A stretch of DNA of 18,021 nucleotides from the NCBI GenBank assembly GCA_900553695.1, contig USEM01000023.1:1-18021 (forward strand). Reading direction: 5' to 3'. Below the pieces are notes generated by a model. It was not told the origin of the DNA and did not search any database. It worked only from the letters and a program-made list of their open reading frames with translations. Every line of letters begins with the position of its first letter. Position 1 is the first letter of the stretch. The DNA is from an uncultured Clostridium sp. GTDB lineage: Bacteria > Bacillota > Clostridia > TANB77 > CAG-508. This document shows positions 1 to 7,277 of the stretch, piece by piece. Both the position numbers and the translations under genes were made by a program.

Positions 1-1
1 A

Positions 2-1948
2 ACACTTAATCAATTTGGAAGCGATTTAAGTAAGCTTGCAAAAGAAGGAAAATTAGACCCCGTTATAGGTAGAAAGGTTGAAATTGAAAGAATAATACAA
101 GTACTTTCAAGAAGAACAAAAAACAACCCATGCCTAATTGGTGAACCAGGCGTTGGAAAAACAGCAATAATTGAAGGACTAGCTCAAAAAATAGTTCAAG
201 GAGAAGTTCCGGAAAATCTTAAAGAAAAAAGAGTGGTAACACTTGATATATCAGGTATGGTAGCAGGTGCTAAATACAGAGGAGATTTCGAAGAAAGAAT
301 AAAAAAAGCATTAAAAGAAGTTAAAAAAGTTGGAGATGTAATTATCTTTATAGATGAAATTCATACAATAGTAGGTGCAGGAGCTGCAGAAGGTGCAATA
401 GATGCAGCAAATATTCTAAAACCACTTTTAGCAAGAGGAGAAATTCAAATAATTGGTGCAACAACTTTAAATGAATATAGAAAATATATTGAAAAAGATA
501 GTGCACTTGAAAGAAGATTTCAACCAATAACAGTTGAAGAACCTTCTGAAGAAGATACAATAAACATATTAAAAGGGCTAAGAGATAAATATGAAGCACA
601 TCATAATGTAAAAATTACAGATGAAGCAATAAAGGCAGCAACCTTGCTATCTGCAAGGTACATTAACGATAGATTTTTGCCAGATAAAGCAATAGATTTA
701 ATTGATGAAGCGGCTTCAAGAGCCAAATTAAAAACATTTACAGAACCAAAACTTATAAAAACAATTGAAGAAAATATTGAAAAAATCATTTCTGAAAAAG
801 ATGAAGCAATTACAACACAAGACTTTGAAAAGGCTGCAGAATTAAGAGATTTAGAAAGAAGAGAAATACAAAAATTAGAGAAAGAAAAGCAAAAATGGAA
901 GGATAAAACAAGTAAAAATATAAAACAAATTGGAGAAGAAGAAATAGCAGAAGTAATAAGTAGCTGGACTGGAATTCCAACTCAAAAAATATCTCAAGAT
1001 GAAAATGAAAGATTAAAAAACTTAGAAGATGCACTTCATAAAAGGGTAATTGGTCAAAACGAGGCAGTAAAAGCTATTTCAAAGGCAATTAAAAGAAGTA
1101 GAGTTGGGCTTCAAGATCCAAATAGACCAATAGGTTCATTTATGTTTTTAGGACCAACAGGTGTTGGAAAAACAGAACTTTCAAAGGCACTTGCAGAAAG
1201 CTTATTTGGAGATGAAAATTCAATGATAAGGGTTGACATGTCTGAATATATGGAAGCACATTCAACTTCGAAAATGATAGGCTCACCTCCAGGATATGTT
1301 GGTTTTGATGAAGCAGGAGGACTAACAGAAAAGGTTAGAAGAAAGCCATATTCAGTAATTCTTTTTGATGAAATTGAAAAAGCACACCCAGATGTATTAA
1401 ATATGCTTTTGCAAATTTTAGATGATGGAAGACTTACAGATTCTCATGGTAGAGTTGTGAATTTTAAAAACACAGTAATAATAATGACATCAAATATAGG
1501 GGCAAGGCTAATTACAGATAAAAAAACATTAGGTTTTGTATCTAAAGAAAACGAGCAAGAACAAATAGAATACGAGAAAACAAAAAAAGAAGTTCTAGCA
1601 GAATTAAAAAAGCAGTTTAGACCAGAATTTATAAACCGTATTGATGAAATTATAGTATTCCATAAGCTAACATCAGAAGAAATTAAAAAAATTGCAGATA
1701 TTATGCTAAAACAAATACAAAATAGACTTGAAGAAAAGGGCATTACTTTAGAAATAGATGAAAAAGCAAAAGAGTTTATTACCAAGAAAGGTACAGACTC
1801 TGGCTATGGAGCAAGACCTCTTAGAAGAACAATACAAACAATGGTAGAAGACAAAATTGCAGAAGAAATAATTGAAGGCAATTTAAAAACAGGAGACAAA
1901 GCAATAATTACAGAACGCGACGAAAAATTAGTTGTGGAAAAAACATAG
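2..1948 (+). CDS. clpC: ATP-dependent Clp protease ATP-binding subunit ClpC, 5' end outside window
   Basis: Hsp100 AAA+ unfoldase that feeds proteins to ClpP in the cytoplasm. The open frame runs from the window edge, so about 150 residues of the N-terminal domain are missing. The 648 visible residues contain the first AAA+ module with Walker A GEPGVGKT (nt 140-163) and Walker B FIDEIH. A short middle region follows with a UVR-type helix (DFEKAAELRDLERREIQKLE). The second AAA+ module has GPTGVGKTE (from nt 1151), Walker B ILFDEIEKAHPDV and the C-terminal ClpB-D2-small domain. The UVR motif and the short middle region point to ClpC rather than ClpB. Neither ctsR nor mcsAB is visible. Internal GTG and ATG codons, such as that at 233, are not starts. 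Arg is mostly AGA, with one CGT and one CGC and no in-frame CGG. Confidence 0.96.
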   Translation, partial: TLNQFGSDLSKLAKEGKLDPVIGRKVEIERIIQVLSRRTKNNPCLIGEPGVGKTAIIEGLAQKIVQGEVPENLKEKRVVTLDISGMVAGAKYRGDFEERIKKALKEVKKVGDVIIFIDEIHTIVGAGAAEGAIDAANILKPLLARGEIQIIGATTLNEYRKYIEKDSALERRFQPITVEEPSEEDTINILKGLRDKYEAHHNVKITDEAIKAATLLSARYINDRFLPDKAIDLIDEAASRAKLKTFTEPKLIKTIEENIEKIISEKDEAITTQDFEKAAELRDLERREIQKLEKEKQKWKDKTSKNIKQIGEEEIAEVISSWTGIPTQKISQDENERLKNLEDALHKRVIGQNEAVKAISKAIKRSRVGLQDPNRPIGSFMFLGPTGVGKTELSKALAESLFGDENSMIRVDMSEYMEAHSTSKMIGSPPGYVGFDEAGGLTEKVRRKPYSVILFDEIEKAHPDVLNMLLQILDDGRLTDSHGRVVNFKNTVIIMTSNIGARLITDKKTLGFVSKENEQEQIEYEKTKKEVLAELKKQFRPEFINRIDEIIVFHKLTSEEIKKIADIMLKQIQNRLEEKGITLEIDEKAKEFITKKGTDSGYGARPLRRTIQTMVEDKIAEEIIEGNLKTGDKAIITERDEKLVVEKT

Positions 1949-1979
1949 GTAAAATGTGGATAAAAAATCCACATTTTAC
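1949..1979 (+). terminator. Hairpin after clpC, possible intrinsic terminator
   Basis: A perfect 13-bp inverted repeat (1949-1961 with 1967-1979, loop of five A) begins directly after the clpC stop. The downstream run is only moderately T-rich (AAATTTTATA). It could be a weak terminator or an mRNA 3'-end stabiliser between clpC and alr. Confidence 0.6.
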
Positions 1980-2007
1980 AAATTTTATACATAAAGGAAT
2001 GTGAATA

Positions 2008-3111
2008 ATGAAAAATAGGCAAACAAAACTTATAGTGAATATAAGTGCAATGGAAGAAAACTATAAAGAAATACAAAGACTTCAACCAAACAAAAAGATA
2101 TTACCAGTTTTAAAAGCTGGAGGATATGGAATAGGCTTAGAGGGAATAGAAGCTTTTGTAAAAAGATTAAATATAGATACTATTGGAACAGCAATAGTAG
2201 ATGAAGGAATCGTTTTAAGAGATGAACTAGGCTTTGATGGAGAAATAATAGTACTTAACCAACCATCTATGGAGGAAATTCAAAACATAGTTGAATATAA
2301 TTTAACAGTGGGCTGTTGCTATATAGATTTTATAAAAGCATTAAACAAACAAGCAAAACTATTAAATAAAAAGGCAAAAATTCATATTGAAGTAGAAACA
2401 GGAATGGGAAGAACAGGTATTCAAAAAGAACATTTAGATGAACTTTTAAAAGAACTTGAAAATTTGGAAAATATTGAAGCCCAAGGAATATTTACACATT
2501 TTGCAACAAGTGATGTTGATCTAGATTACACTAAACACCAAATAGAAGAATTTGAAAAAGCTATTCAAAAGATTACTAAACATATAAAAAATATAAAATA
2601 TATCCATTGTGGAAACAGTAGTGCAGTAATACAAATAAAAGACTTGCCAGGAAATATGATAAGACCCGGAATAATGCTATATGGTTATTTACCAGATGAA
2701 AGTTTAAAAGGAAAGGTAAACTTAAAACCTAGTTGTGTTCTAAAAAGCAAGATATCATTTATAAAAGAAGTTGAAAAGGATACAAGCATAAGCTATGGCA
2801 GAACATTTATAACAAAGAGAAAATCAGTTATAGCAAATGTACCAATAGGGTATGCAGATGGAATAAGAAGGTCATTAAGCAATAATGGCTACGTTATAGT
2901 AGATGGAATGAAAGCTCCAATAGTTGGGAGAGTTTGCATGGATAGCTTCATGATAGATGTTACAGATGTTCCAAATGTAAAAATTGGAGACGAAATTTTC
3001 ATTTGGGATAATGATAAAATTACACTTGATGAAATTGCAAAACAATGTGGAACAATAAATTATGAGATTTTATCAACAATATCAAACAGAGTAGTAAGAG
3101 AAATTGTGTGA
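2008..3111 (+). CDS. alr: Alanine racemase
   Basis: PLP-dependent enzyme that interconverts L- and D-alanine to supply D-Ala for peptidoglycan. The 367 residues have the usual length and order of the family. An N-terminal TIM barrel carries the PLP lysine K36 in VLKAGGYGIG, and the C-terminal beta domain carries the catalytic tyrosine Y263 in SYGRTF and the GRVCMD motif (C310, M311, D312). The family motif around the lysine is usually KANAYGHG. Here Asn and His are replaced by Gly and Ile, but Lys and Tyr are kept. The start ATG follows AAGGA at a long spacing. There is no N-terminal membrane domain, so it is not VanT-like. No terminator is seen after the stop, and the promoter of the next gene begins at once. 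Confidence 0.93.
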   Translation: MKNRQTKLIVNISAMEENYKEIQRLQPNKKILPVLKAGGYGIGLEGIEAFVKRLNIDTIGTAIVDEGIVLRDELGFDGEIIVLNQPSMEEIQNIVEYNLTVGCCYIDFIKALNKQAKLLNKKAKIHIEVETGMGRTGIQKEHLDELLKELENLENIEAQGIFTHFATSDVDLDYTKHQIEEFEKAIQKITKHIKNIKYIHCGNSSAVIQIKDLPGNMIRPGIMLYGYLPDESLKGKVNLKPSCVLKSKISFIKEVEKDTSISYGRTFITKRKSVIANVPIGYADGIRRSLSNNGYVIVDGMKAPIVGRVCMDSFMIDVTDVPNVKIGDEIFIWDNDKITLDEIAKQCGTINYEILSTISNRVVREIV

Positions 3112-3112
3112 A

Positions 3113-3141
3113 TTGACAAATTTATGTAAACGTGATAGAAT
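3113..3141 (+). promoter_or_regulatory. Strong sigma-A-type promoter for the 3175 gene
   Basis: TTGACA at 3113-3118, a 17-nt spacer and TAGAAT at 3136-3141. The -35 starts two bases after the first base of the alr stop region, so the downstream gene carries its own promoter. Confidence 0.75.
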
Positions 3142-3174
3142 TATATTATTCCATTTTAGAAAGGAGCGATTGTT

Positions 3175-3894
3175 TTGTCAATCAAACAGAACATTGCTGA
3201 AGCAAGAGAAGAAATAAAAGAACTTGCATCGCGGATTTATTTCCATGAAGGAGTAATTCAGAAGGAAAAGGAAAAAGTGAGTGAGCTCGAAGAAAAAATC
3301 AAACTTTTGACAACACGTAAGTCAGAATTGGCACAGGTTGTCTTGAAGAAAATGCAGTGTGAACATGAATGGGTACTCAGAAAAATTCAAGAGGATGAGG
3401 AAGTGCTGGTGAGCCTTTATAACGAAAAGAAAGAAAGGGAAGATAGCATTTCTGATATTGAAAAAAACACTAACGAGTATCTGAAAGAACAGACTTCCAT
3501 TTTGGTAACAGCCTTTTTGGACTACATGGGATCACACATGGAGGAGTTTGGAACAGATATAACCAAAAATTTTGTGGTTAAAGAAATCACAGAGAAAGAA
3601 TGGAAAATGTATGGAGGTGTTGCACTTCCGACAGGCAATGTTGGCATTTACGACGAAAGTCAAAAATGCTTTGTTGCAACAACCATTGATGGTGACCCCT
3701 GTTTTGATGAAAAACTGTATGATATTCTCTGCGACTGCTATGATCATGCAATCTGCAAGTATACCCAAAGGTTCACTAATTATCTTTTGAACTTCAAAGT
3801 TTGGTTTTTTGCATCCTTGCAAAAAGAGTATTGTTTTGAAGATTCTTTTAAGTTGACAATTAACAATCCTCATTTTACACTTGAATTGGTGTAA
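3175..3894 (+). CDS. Coiled-coil protein of unknown function, foreign composition
   Basis: I do not recognise the family. The 239-residue product has a long charged coiled coil (about residues 5-110, rich in E, K and heptad-like Leu/Ile). A globular C-terminal part follows, with several Cys and aromatic residues and no membrane segment. The start is TTG at 3175, set by AAGGAG at 3161-3166 with 8-nt spacing; no other start fits the site. Codon use (CTC, CTG, GTG, CAG, TGC) and higher GC differ from all neighbours. It has its own strong promoter and terminator, so it looks like an acquired single-gene cassette. Its codon 20 is an in-frame CGG followed by A (3232-3235). If CGGA is read as four bases in this host, translation would end at TAA 3254-3256 after about 26 residues. 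The function is unknown. Confidence 0.75.
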   Translation: MSIKQNIAEAREEIKELASRIYFHEGVIQKEKEKVSELEEKIKLLTTRKSELAQVVLKKMQCEHEWVLRKIQEDEEVLVSLYNEKKEREDSISDIEKNTNEYLKEQTSILVTAFLDYMGSHMEEFGTDITKNFVVKEITEKEWKMYGGVALPTGNVGIYDESQKCFVATTIDGDPCFDEKLYDILCDCYDHAICKYTQRFTNYLLNFKVWFFASLQKEYCFEDSFKLTINNPHFTLELV

Positions 3895-3906
3895 GATGAA
3901 CAAAAG

Positions 3907-3948
3907 CAAAAGGTAGTTTTATTTTTAAAACTACCCTTTGTTTTTTTT
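3907..3948 (+). terminator. Intrinsic terminator after the 3175 gene
   Basis: Stem 3907-3921 with 3926-3940 (15 bp, one A/C mismatch), a TTTT loop and then eight T (3941-3948). This is the most canonical terminator in the window. Confidence 0.92.
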
Positions 3949-4031
3949 AAAAAGATATAGTGTTTTAAATTAATTTATAGTATAATCAATATAGAAAGTT
4001 AATGAAAACAAATATGAAGGAGTAAATAGAT

Positions 4032-4484
4032 ATGTTTAATAGCAAATATGGTATACCAAGTGAAACAATGATGAAAAATTTTAAAATATCAAAAATAATA
4101 TCAATTATATGCAGTATTATAGGGTTAATTTTATCATTACTTGGTTTAGTAGCAGGCCTACAAAGCATTGGAACACCTGGCTTCGGAGGTATAGGTGTGA
4201 TATTTATACTACCTTCAGTTATTGCACTACTTGTAATTTTATTTGATTTTTTAATAACATTAGGTAAAGTTAAAAAAGGACTAATATATTCTTGTATTAA
4301 TAGCATAATTAAAATTGGTATTATGATATGCTTTATTCCAAACACAATCAGTGAATACAAATATGAAATGGAATTTGGAGCATCTAATTTTGAATTTGAT
4401 ATAATTGTAATTGTTGCATTAATAATAGTTACAATTCCATCTATTCTAAATTCAATTAAATTAGTTAATGTAAAAAAGAAATAA
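4032..4484 (+). CDS. Small integral membrane protein, unknown function
   Basis: The 150-residue hydrophobic protein has about four predicted membrane helices (near residues 19-45, 53-75, 84-104 and 124-143). A Gly-rich loop lies between the first two (IGTPGFGGIGV). The N terminus is short and polar and the C terminus is basic (VNVKKK). The start ATG lies 9 nt after AAGGAG. A TATAAT at 3981-3986 could be its -10, but no convincing -35 is visible. AT-rich codon use matches the host. The family is not recognised; tetra-spanning DUF4190-like proteins have a similar layout, but no diagnostic motif is seen. It stands alone between two accessory genes. Confidence 0.65.
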   Translation: MFNSKYGIPSETMMKNFKISKIISIICSIIGLILSLLGLVAGLQSIGTPGFGGIGVIFILPSVIALLVILFDFLITLGKVKKGLIYSCINSIIKIGIMICFIPNTISEYKYEMEFGASNFEFDIIVIVALIIVTIPSILNSIKLVNVKKK

Positions 4485-4581
4485 CTATACGATTTATCCC
4501 CCTGCTGACAATGTTTCTACCTTACGAAACAGATATAAAGTATATTAATAACAAATAGTAAAAATTATATAGGAGAAAAAA

Positions 4582-4821
4582 ATGGAAACAAATGTTAACC
4601 AATATGGTTTATTAGAATTAAATAATAGCAGAATAATGATAAATAAGGAAATGCTAGATAGATTAATAAAACTGGCTAAAAAAACAATTGATACTCAAGG
4701 TGAGCAAATGTGTATTTTTTATGGAGAAGAATTATTAAGCAAAGTACCTGACAATAGTCAGACTCAAACAAGTAGCTCTAGAAAAGTTGTTTGCAATATA
4801 CACACTCATTTAATTTCCTAG
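4582..4821 (+). pseudogene. Short ORF, probable truncated JAB/MPN-like domain remnant
   Basis: A 79-codon ORF with a good site (AGGAG, 7-nt spacing). The segment GEQMCIFYGEEL resembles the strand and Glu region that opens JAB/MPN metalloprotease domains. The end, VCNIHTHLIS, resembles the metal-binding HxH motif. A TAG stop follows directly after HTH. From 4814 another frame gives FPSIMSSPQNIQKPTKR and then a stop, which resembles the PS segment that follows HxH in this fold. The catalytic Asp is not seen. The likeliest reading is a frameshifted and truncated remnant. A genuine short protein cannot be excluded. Confidence 0.4.
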
Positions 4822-4904
4822 CATTATGAGTTCTCCACAAAACATACAAAAACCAACTAAACGGTAATGAAGATTTTGTAAGATAAATTAAAAGTTAATT
4901 AAAG

Positions 4905-4929
4905 ACAATGCCATATAAGCATTGTTTTT
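4905..4929 (+). terminator. Weak intrinsic terminator
   Basis: Stem ACAATGC/GCATTGT (4905-4911 with 4919-4925), a 7-nt loop and a following T run (4926-4929). It lies about 85 nt after the 4582 ORF. Confidence 0.55.
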
Positions 4930-4967
4930 ATCATTTAACGTCACATTAGTGCGACGATTTTACCCTT

Positions 4968-4978
4968 TGGAGCGGGTA
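4968..4978 (-). repeat. 11-nt copy of the tRNA-Gly 3' end
   Basis: TGGAGCGGGTA here is identical to 6631-6641, the 3' acceptor strand plus CCA of the tRNA-Gly gene, in the same orientation. The rest of a tRNA is absent. Next to it are small inverted repeats (GTAAGCT/AGCTTAC at 4976-4991; GAGCG/CGCTC at 4970-4974 and 5001-5005). Elements that integrate at tRNA 3' ends leave such copies at their far side. The DNA between the copies (4979-6630) holds the 5110 gene and a recombinase remnant. At 11 nt, chance similarity is possible. Confidence 0.35.
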
Positions 4979-5075
4979 AGCTACAGCTTACGAACTACAG
5001 CGCTCTCTTTCTAAAAACATTATATATGAATCATGATTAAAATTCAATGGGAGTATATGAAAAAAATAATGTTTA

Positions 5076-5084
5076 TGATATACT
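5076..5084 (+). promoter_or_regulatory. Extended -10 element before the 5110 gene
   Basis: TG-A-TATACT (5076-5084), 25 nt before the start codon. No good -35 is seen. Confidence 0.4.
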
Positions 5085-5109
5085 AAATATAAAATAAAGG
5101 AGGTAAAAA

Positions 5110-6345
5110 ATGGATGTCTTATTAATAATTTTATTTATACTACAATTAATATTTAATATATATTTTTTAATAAAGTCTATAAAATCAAAAGATAATAGAA
5201 ACTGGCTAATATTATTTTCAATCAATATATCATCTATAATAAGTGTTGTATTGGTCGGGTTCTACGCTTTATCTAATCAATATTTAGGTAGGGATGGTCT
5301 TGGATATTTAGTAATATGTTTTTTTGTATTATGTGCTTATTTATTTTTATTAATTGTTAATTCTATTTTTAAAATTATTGAAGTTAGAAAAAATAAGAAG
5401 CAAAATATTATTCCAAAGACATTAGAAAGAAATATTAAAAACAAAGCAATAACAATTCCTTTGATATTAATAACTTTATTAACTTTGTTTCTTTGTGTAT
5501 TTGATTATTCAAAGTATGTTATACAACAAAGAGGAGAATTAAATACATATAATAATGTTAAAAAGAAAGAAATTAATAAAATGGCTAGTTTCTTAAATGA
5601 TAAATATAATATAAATATTCAAGAAAGCGATTGTATTTATTATCGTGAACAAGATTATACTAGACATTCAGATATTTTGGGTAATGGTTCTACATACAAT
5701 ATTCCTTATATAACTGTATTCAAAAACAATAACGAACTAATTACTGTTGTTGATAGAAAAGGTTTTATTTCTGATAATAGGCAATTAAGAGATTTAAATG
5801 ATATTTTGATAAATTACTATTATCAAAAGACAGGAATAAAATTTGATTACATTGAATTTAATAAATCATATGGCGGTAGTTGGAGCGGAAATGATAATAT
5901 TATTAATGCGGTTCTACAAACAAAATTTAACACATTGATTACTGATAAAAATATAGAACAATTTTTAGAATATATTTTACAAGAATCAGATTTATCTATT
6001 TCATTTTACATTAAGGATAATAGTGAAAATAATATAGAAACATTAAAATATAATATAACAAATGAATTAGAATATTTAAGAGAGTATGATAATATTGAAA
6101 TTGTAAAGGTTTATGGTTATGTCGGACAACTAGATATTAAACATGATGAAATAGAATTTCCAAATGAACATAGATATTATGGAAATTCAAGTGATGATTA
6201 TTATGATGGATACAAATTTGGATGTTATTATATTGATACTACTTCCAATAACTTTACTTTTTCATTAAGTATGGATTTAAATAGGGGTTATACTACTGGA
6301 ACAGGAGAATCAATCAATGGCTGGAAATATCACGTGATAAATTAA
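5110..6345 (+). CDS. Membrane-anchored protein of unknown function
   Basis: The 411-residue protein is not one I recognise. Residues 1-134 hold about four membrane helices (near 3-22, 33-54, 65-88 and 116-134). A polar region of about 275 residues follows, rich in Tyr, Asn, Asp and Ile, which probably forms a soluble domain on one side of the membrane. No catalytic motif is apparent. The start ATG follows a strong AGGAGG site. The gene is very AT-rich and has no close partner. It lies between the short copy of the tRNA-Gly 3' end and the tRNA-Gly gene with a recombinase remnant, which suggests an accessory gene left by an integrated element. A two-part layout of membrane bundle plus soluble domain is common in unannotated Firmicute proteins. 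Confidence 0.7.
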   Translation: MDVLLIILFILQLIFNIYFLIKSIKSKDNRNWLILFSINISSIISVVLVGFYALSNQYLGRDGLGYLVICFFVLCAYLFLLIVNSIFKIIEVRKNKKQNIIPKTLERNIKNKAITIPLILITLLTLFLCVFDYSKYVIQQRGELNTYNNVKKKEINKMASFLNDKYNINIQESDCIYYREQDYTRHSDILGNGSTYNIPYITVFKNNNELITVVDRKGFISDNRQLRDLNDILINYYYQKTGIKFDYIEFNKSYGGSWSGNDNIINAVLQTKFNTLITDKNIEQFLEYILQESDLSISFYIKDNSENNIETLKYNITNELEYLREYDNIEIVKVYGYVGQLDIKHDEIEFPNEHRYYGNSSDDYYDGYKFGCYYIDTTSNNFTFSLSMDLNRGYTTGTGESINGWKYHVIN

Positions 6346-6447
6346 TAATTTTTATGTACAAAGGGTATGGGAATCCCCATGTATGAATTTATACGGGAGT
6401 ACAAATTCAGTGCTGGCTAGCTAGACATATATTTTATTCCCATATTC
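6346..6447. other. Intergenic stretch without a recognised gene
   Basis: Between the 5110 gene and the minus-strand recombinase remnant no supported ORF is seen. It contains small inverted repeats, for example ATGGG/CCCAT and GAATTT/AAATTC flanking GGGAGTAC. These could be remnants of an attachment region or a weak transcript end. Nothing is diagnostic. Confidence 0.3.
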
Positions 6448-6500
6448 AAAAAAACCAAAAAGAGGATTAAATTATTTTGATAATTTTTTCCTCTTTTTGG
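6448..6500 (-). terminator. Intrinsic terminator within the recombinase remnant
   Basis: Perfect 12-bp stem (6455-6466 with 6489-6500) plus an inner 6-bp stem (AAATTA/TAATTT). On the minus strand it is followed by seven T (complement of A 6448-6454). Its 5' arm lies inside the 23-codon ORF. Confidence 0.8.
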
Positions 6501-6538
6501 TCGTCAGTAGATACTCTTACATAAACACCACATCTCAT
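6467..6538 (-). pseudogene. Serine recombinase N-terminal remnant, 23 codons
   Basis: Read on the minus strand, AGGAGG (complement of 6545-6550) lies 6 nt before an ATG at 6538. The product starts MRCGVYVRVSTDDQKEE and ends after six more residues (KIIKII) at TAA. RVSTDDQ is the hallmark of the resolvase/invertase catalytic domain, and Ser10 would be the nucleophile. Everything after residue 17 of the usual 500-residue protein is gone, and a strong terminator takes its place. This is best explained by an internal deletion of an integrase gene next to the tRNA. The intact ribosome site means the 23-mer may still be translated. Confidence 0.75.
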
Positions 6539-6578
6539 AGTTTTCCTCCTTTCTGTGATAAGAGAACTTTTAAAGTTT

Positions 6579-6622
6579 TATATAAAATAACAACTTACGA
6601 ACTTTAATTAGTCCGTAAGTTG
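6579..6622 (-). terminator. Terminator of the tRNA-Gly gene
   Basis: A 9-bp stem (6591-6599 with 6614-6622), extended inward by four more pairs, then a T-rich tract on the minus strand (complement of 6579-6590). It begins 9 nt after the tRNA CCA. Confidence 0.75.
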
Positions 6623-6629
6623 ATTTCAA

Positions 6630-6704
<75 letters not shown>

Positions 6705-6714
6705 AACTAATATA

Positions 6715-6742
6715 ATTTTATCATATAAAATAAAAAAGTCAA
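6715..6742 (-). promoter_or_regulatory. Promoter of tRNA-Gly
   Basis: Minus strand: TTGACT (complement of 6737-6742), a 16-nt spacer and an extended -10 TGA-TAAAAT (TAAAAT is the complement of 6715-6720), about 10 nt before the tRNA 5' end. Confidence 0.75.
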
Positions 6743-6751
6743 GAATATTTG

Positions 6752-6780
6752 TTGAAAAACAAAAGTCAATATGATAAAAT
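6752..6780 (+). promoter_or_regulatory. Promoter of the prepilin-mutL-miaA operon
   Basis: TTGAAA 6752-6757, a 17-nt spacer and TAAAAT 6775-6780, preceded by TG at 6772-6773 (extended -10). It is divergent from the tRNA promoter. Confidence 0.7.
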
Positions 6781-6812
6781 AATTGATGATAAAAAAGCAT
6801 AGGAGGAAGTTT

Positions 6813-7259
6813 ATGAAAAGTGAAAAAGGTGTAACTCTAATAATAACAATAATGACAGTGCTTTTATTAATGATACTTGTTGGTTTACTAGTCACAAATG
6901 GTATGCAAACATTTAAAGATTCTAAGGTTATAAAATTTCAAAGTTATATGAAGATAATTCAAAAAGAAGTTGATGTAATGGTAGAAGAACAAACGGATTA
7001 CACTACAGTAGGTTCAACATTAACAGAATCACAATTAGCAAAAATTCAAACAATTGTTAAAGCAGGAGGATGTTATACAAAAGAGGCAGACTTAGCAAAT
7101 GCAAAGTGGAGATATTTTTCAACAGATGACATATCAACATTATTTGGTATTTCTAATGTATCAGATGATATTGTTGTAAATTTTGCTAATAGAGATGTAG
7201 TAAGCTTAAAAGGAATTGAAAAAAATGGAGTTACTCACTATTCTGAATACACTCTATAG
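6813..7259 (+). CDS. Prepilin-like (type IV pilin N-terminal methylation) protein
   Basis: The 148-residue protein starts MKSEKGVTLIITIMTVLL. A short basic leader ends in Gly6 and is followed by a 22-residue hydrophobic helix, the layout of a class III signal recognised by prepilin peptidase. Mature position 5 is Ile instead of the usual Glu, as in some minor or pseudopilins. The rest is a small soluble domain (about residues 35-148). The start is ATG 6813, with AGGAGG at 6801-6806 and 6-nt spacing. An upstream in-frame TTG at 6783 would read through that site and has none of its own. No other pilus gene is in the window. The gene lies 18 nt before mutL and probably shares its transcript. The role is unknown; it could be a stray minor pilin. 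Confidence 0.7.
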   Translation: MKSEKGVTLIITIMTVLLLMILVGLLVTNGMQTFKDSKVIKFQSYMKIIQKEVDVMVEEQTDYTTVGSTLTESQLAKIQTIVKAGGCYTKEADLANAKWRYFSTDDISTLFGISNVSDDIVVNFANRDVVSLKGIEKNGVTHYSEYTL

Positions 7260-7277
7260 AATAGAAGGGAAAAGTTT

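Noticed and set aside
1444..1785. Long minus-strand ORFs opposite clpC, mutL, murB, yvcK and others
   Set aside because: They are antisense shadows of AT-rich coding sequence, with hydrophobic low-complexity products and no ribosome sites.
233..1948. clpC starting at GTG 233
   Set aside because: The same frame is open to the window edge and encodes the first Walker A motif upstream of 233.
4960..5010. A complete tRNA at 4960-5010
   Set aside because: Only the 11-nt acceptor end matches; no D, anticodon or T arm can be folded.
6783..6812. TTG 6783 as the start of the prepilin-like gene
   Set aside because: It would translate through the AGGAGG site that serves ATG 6813 and would spoil the short basic leader.
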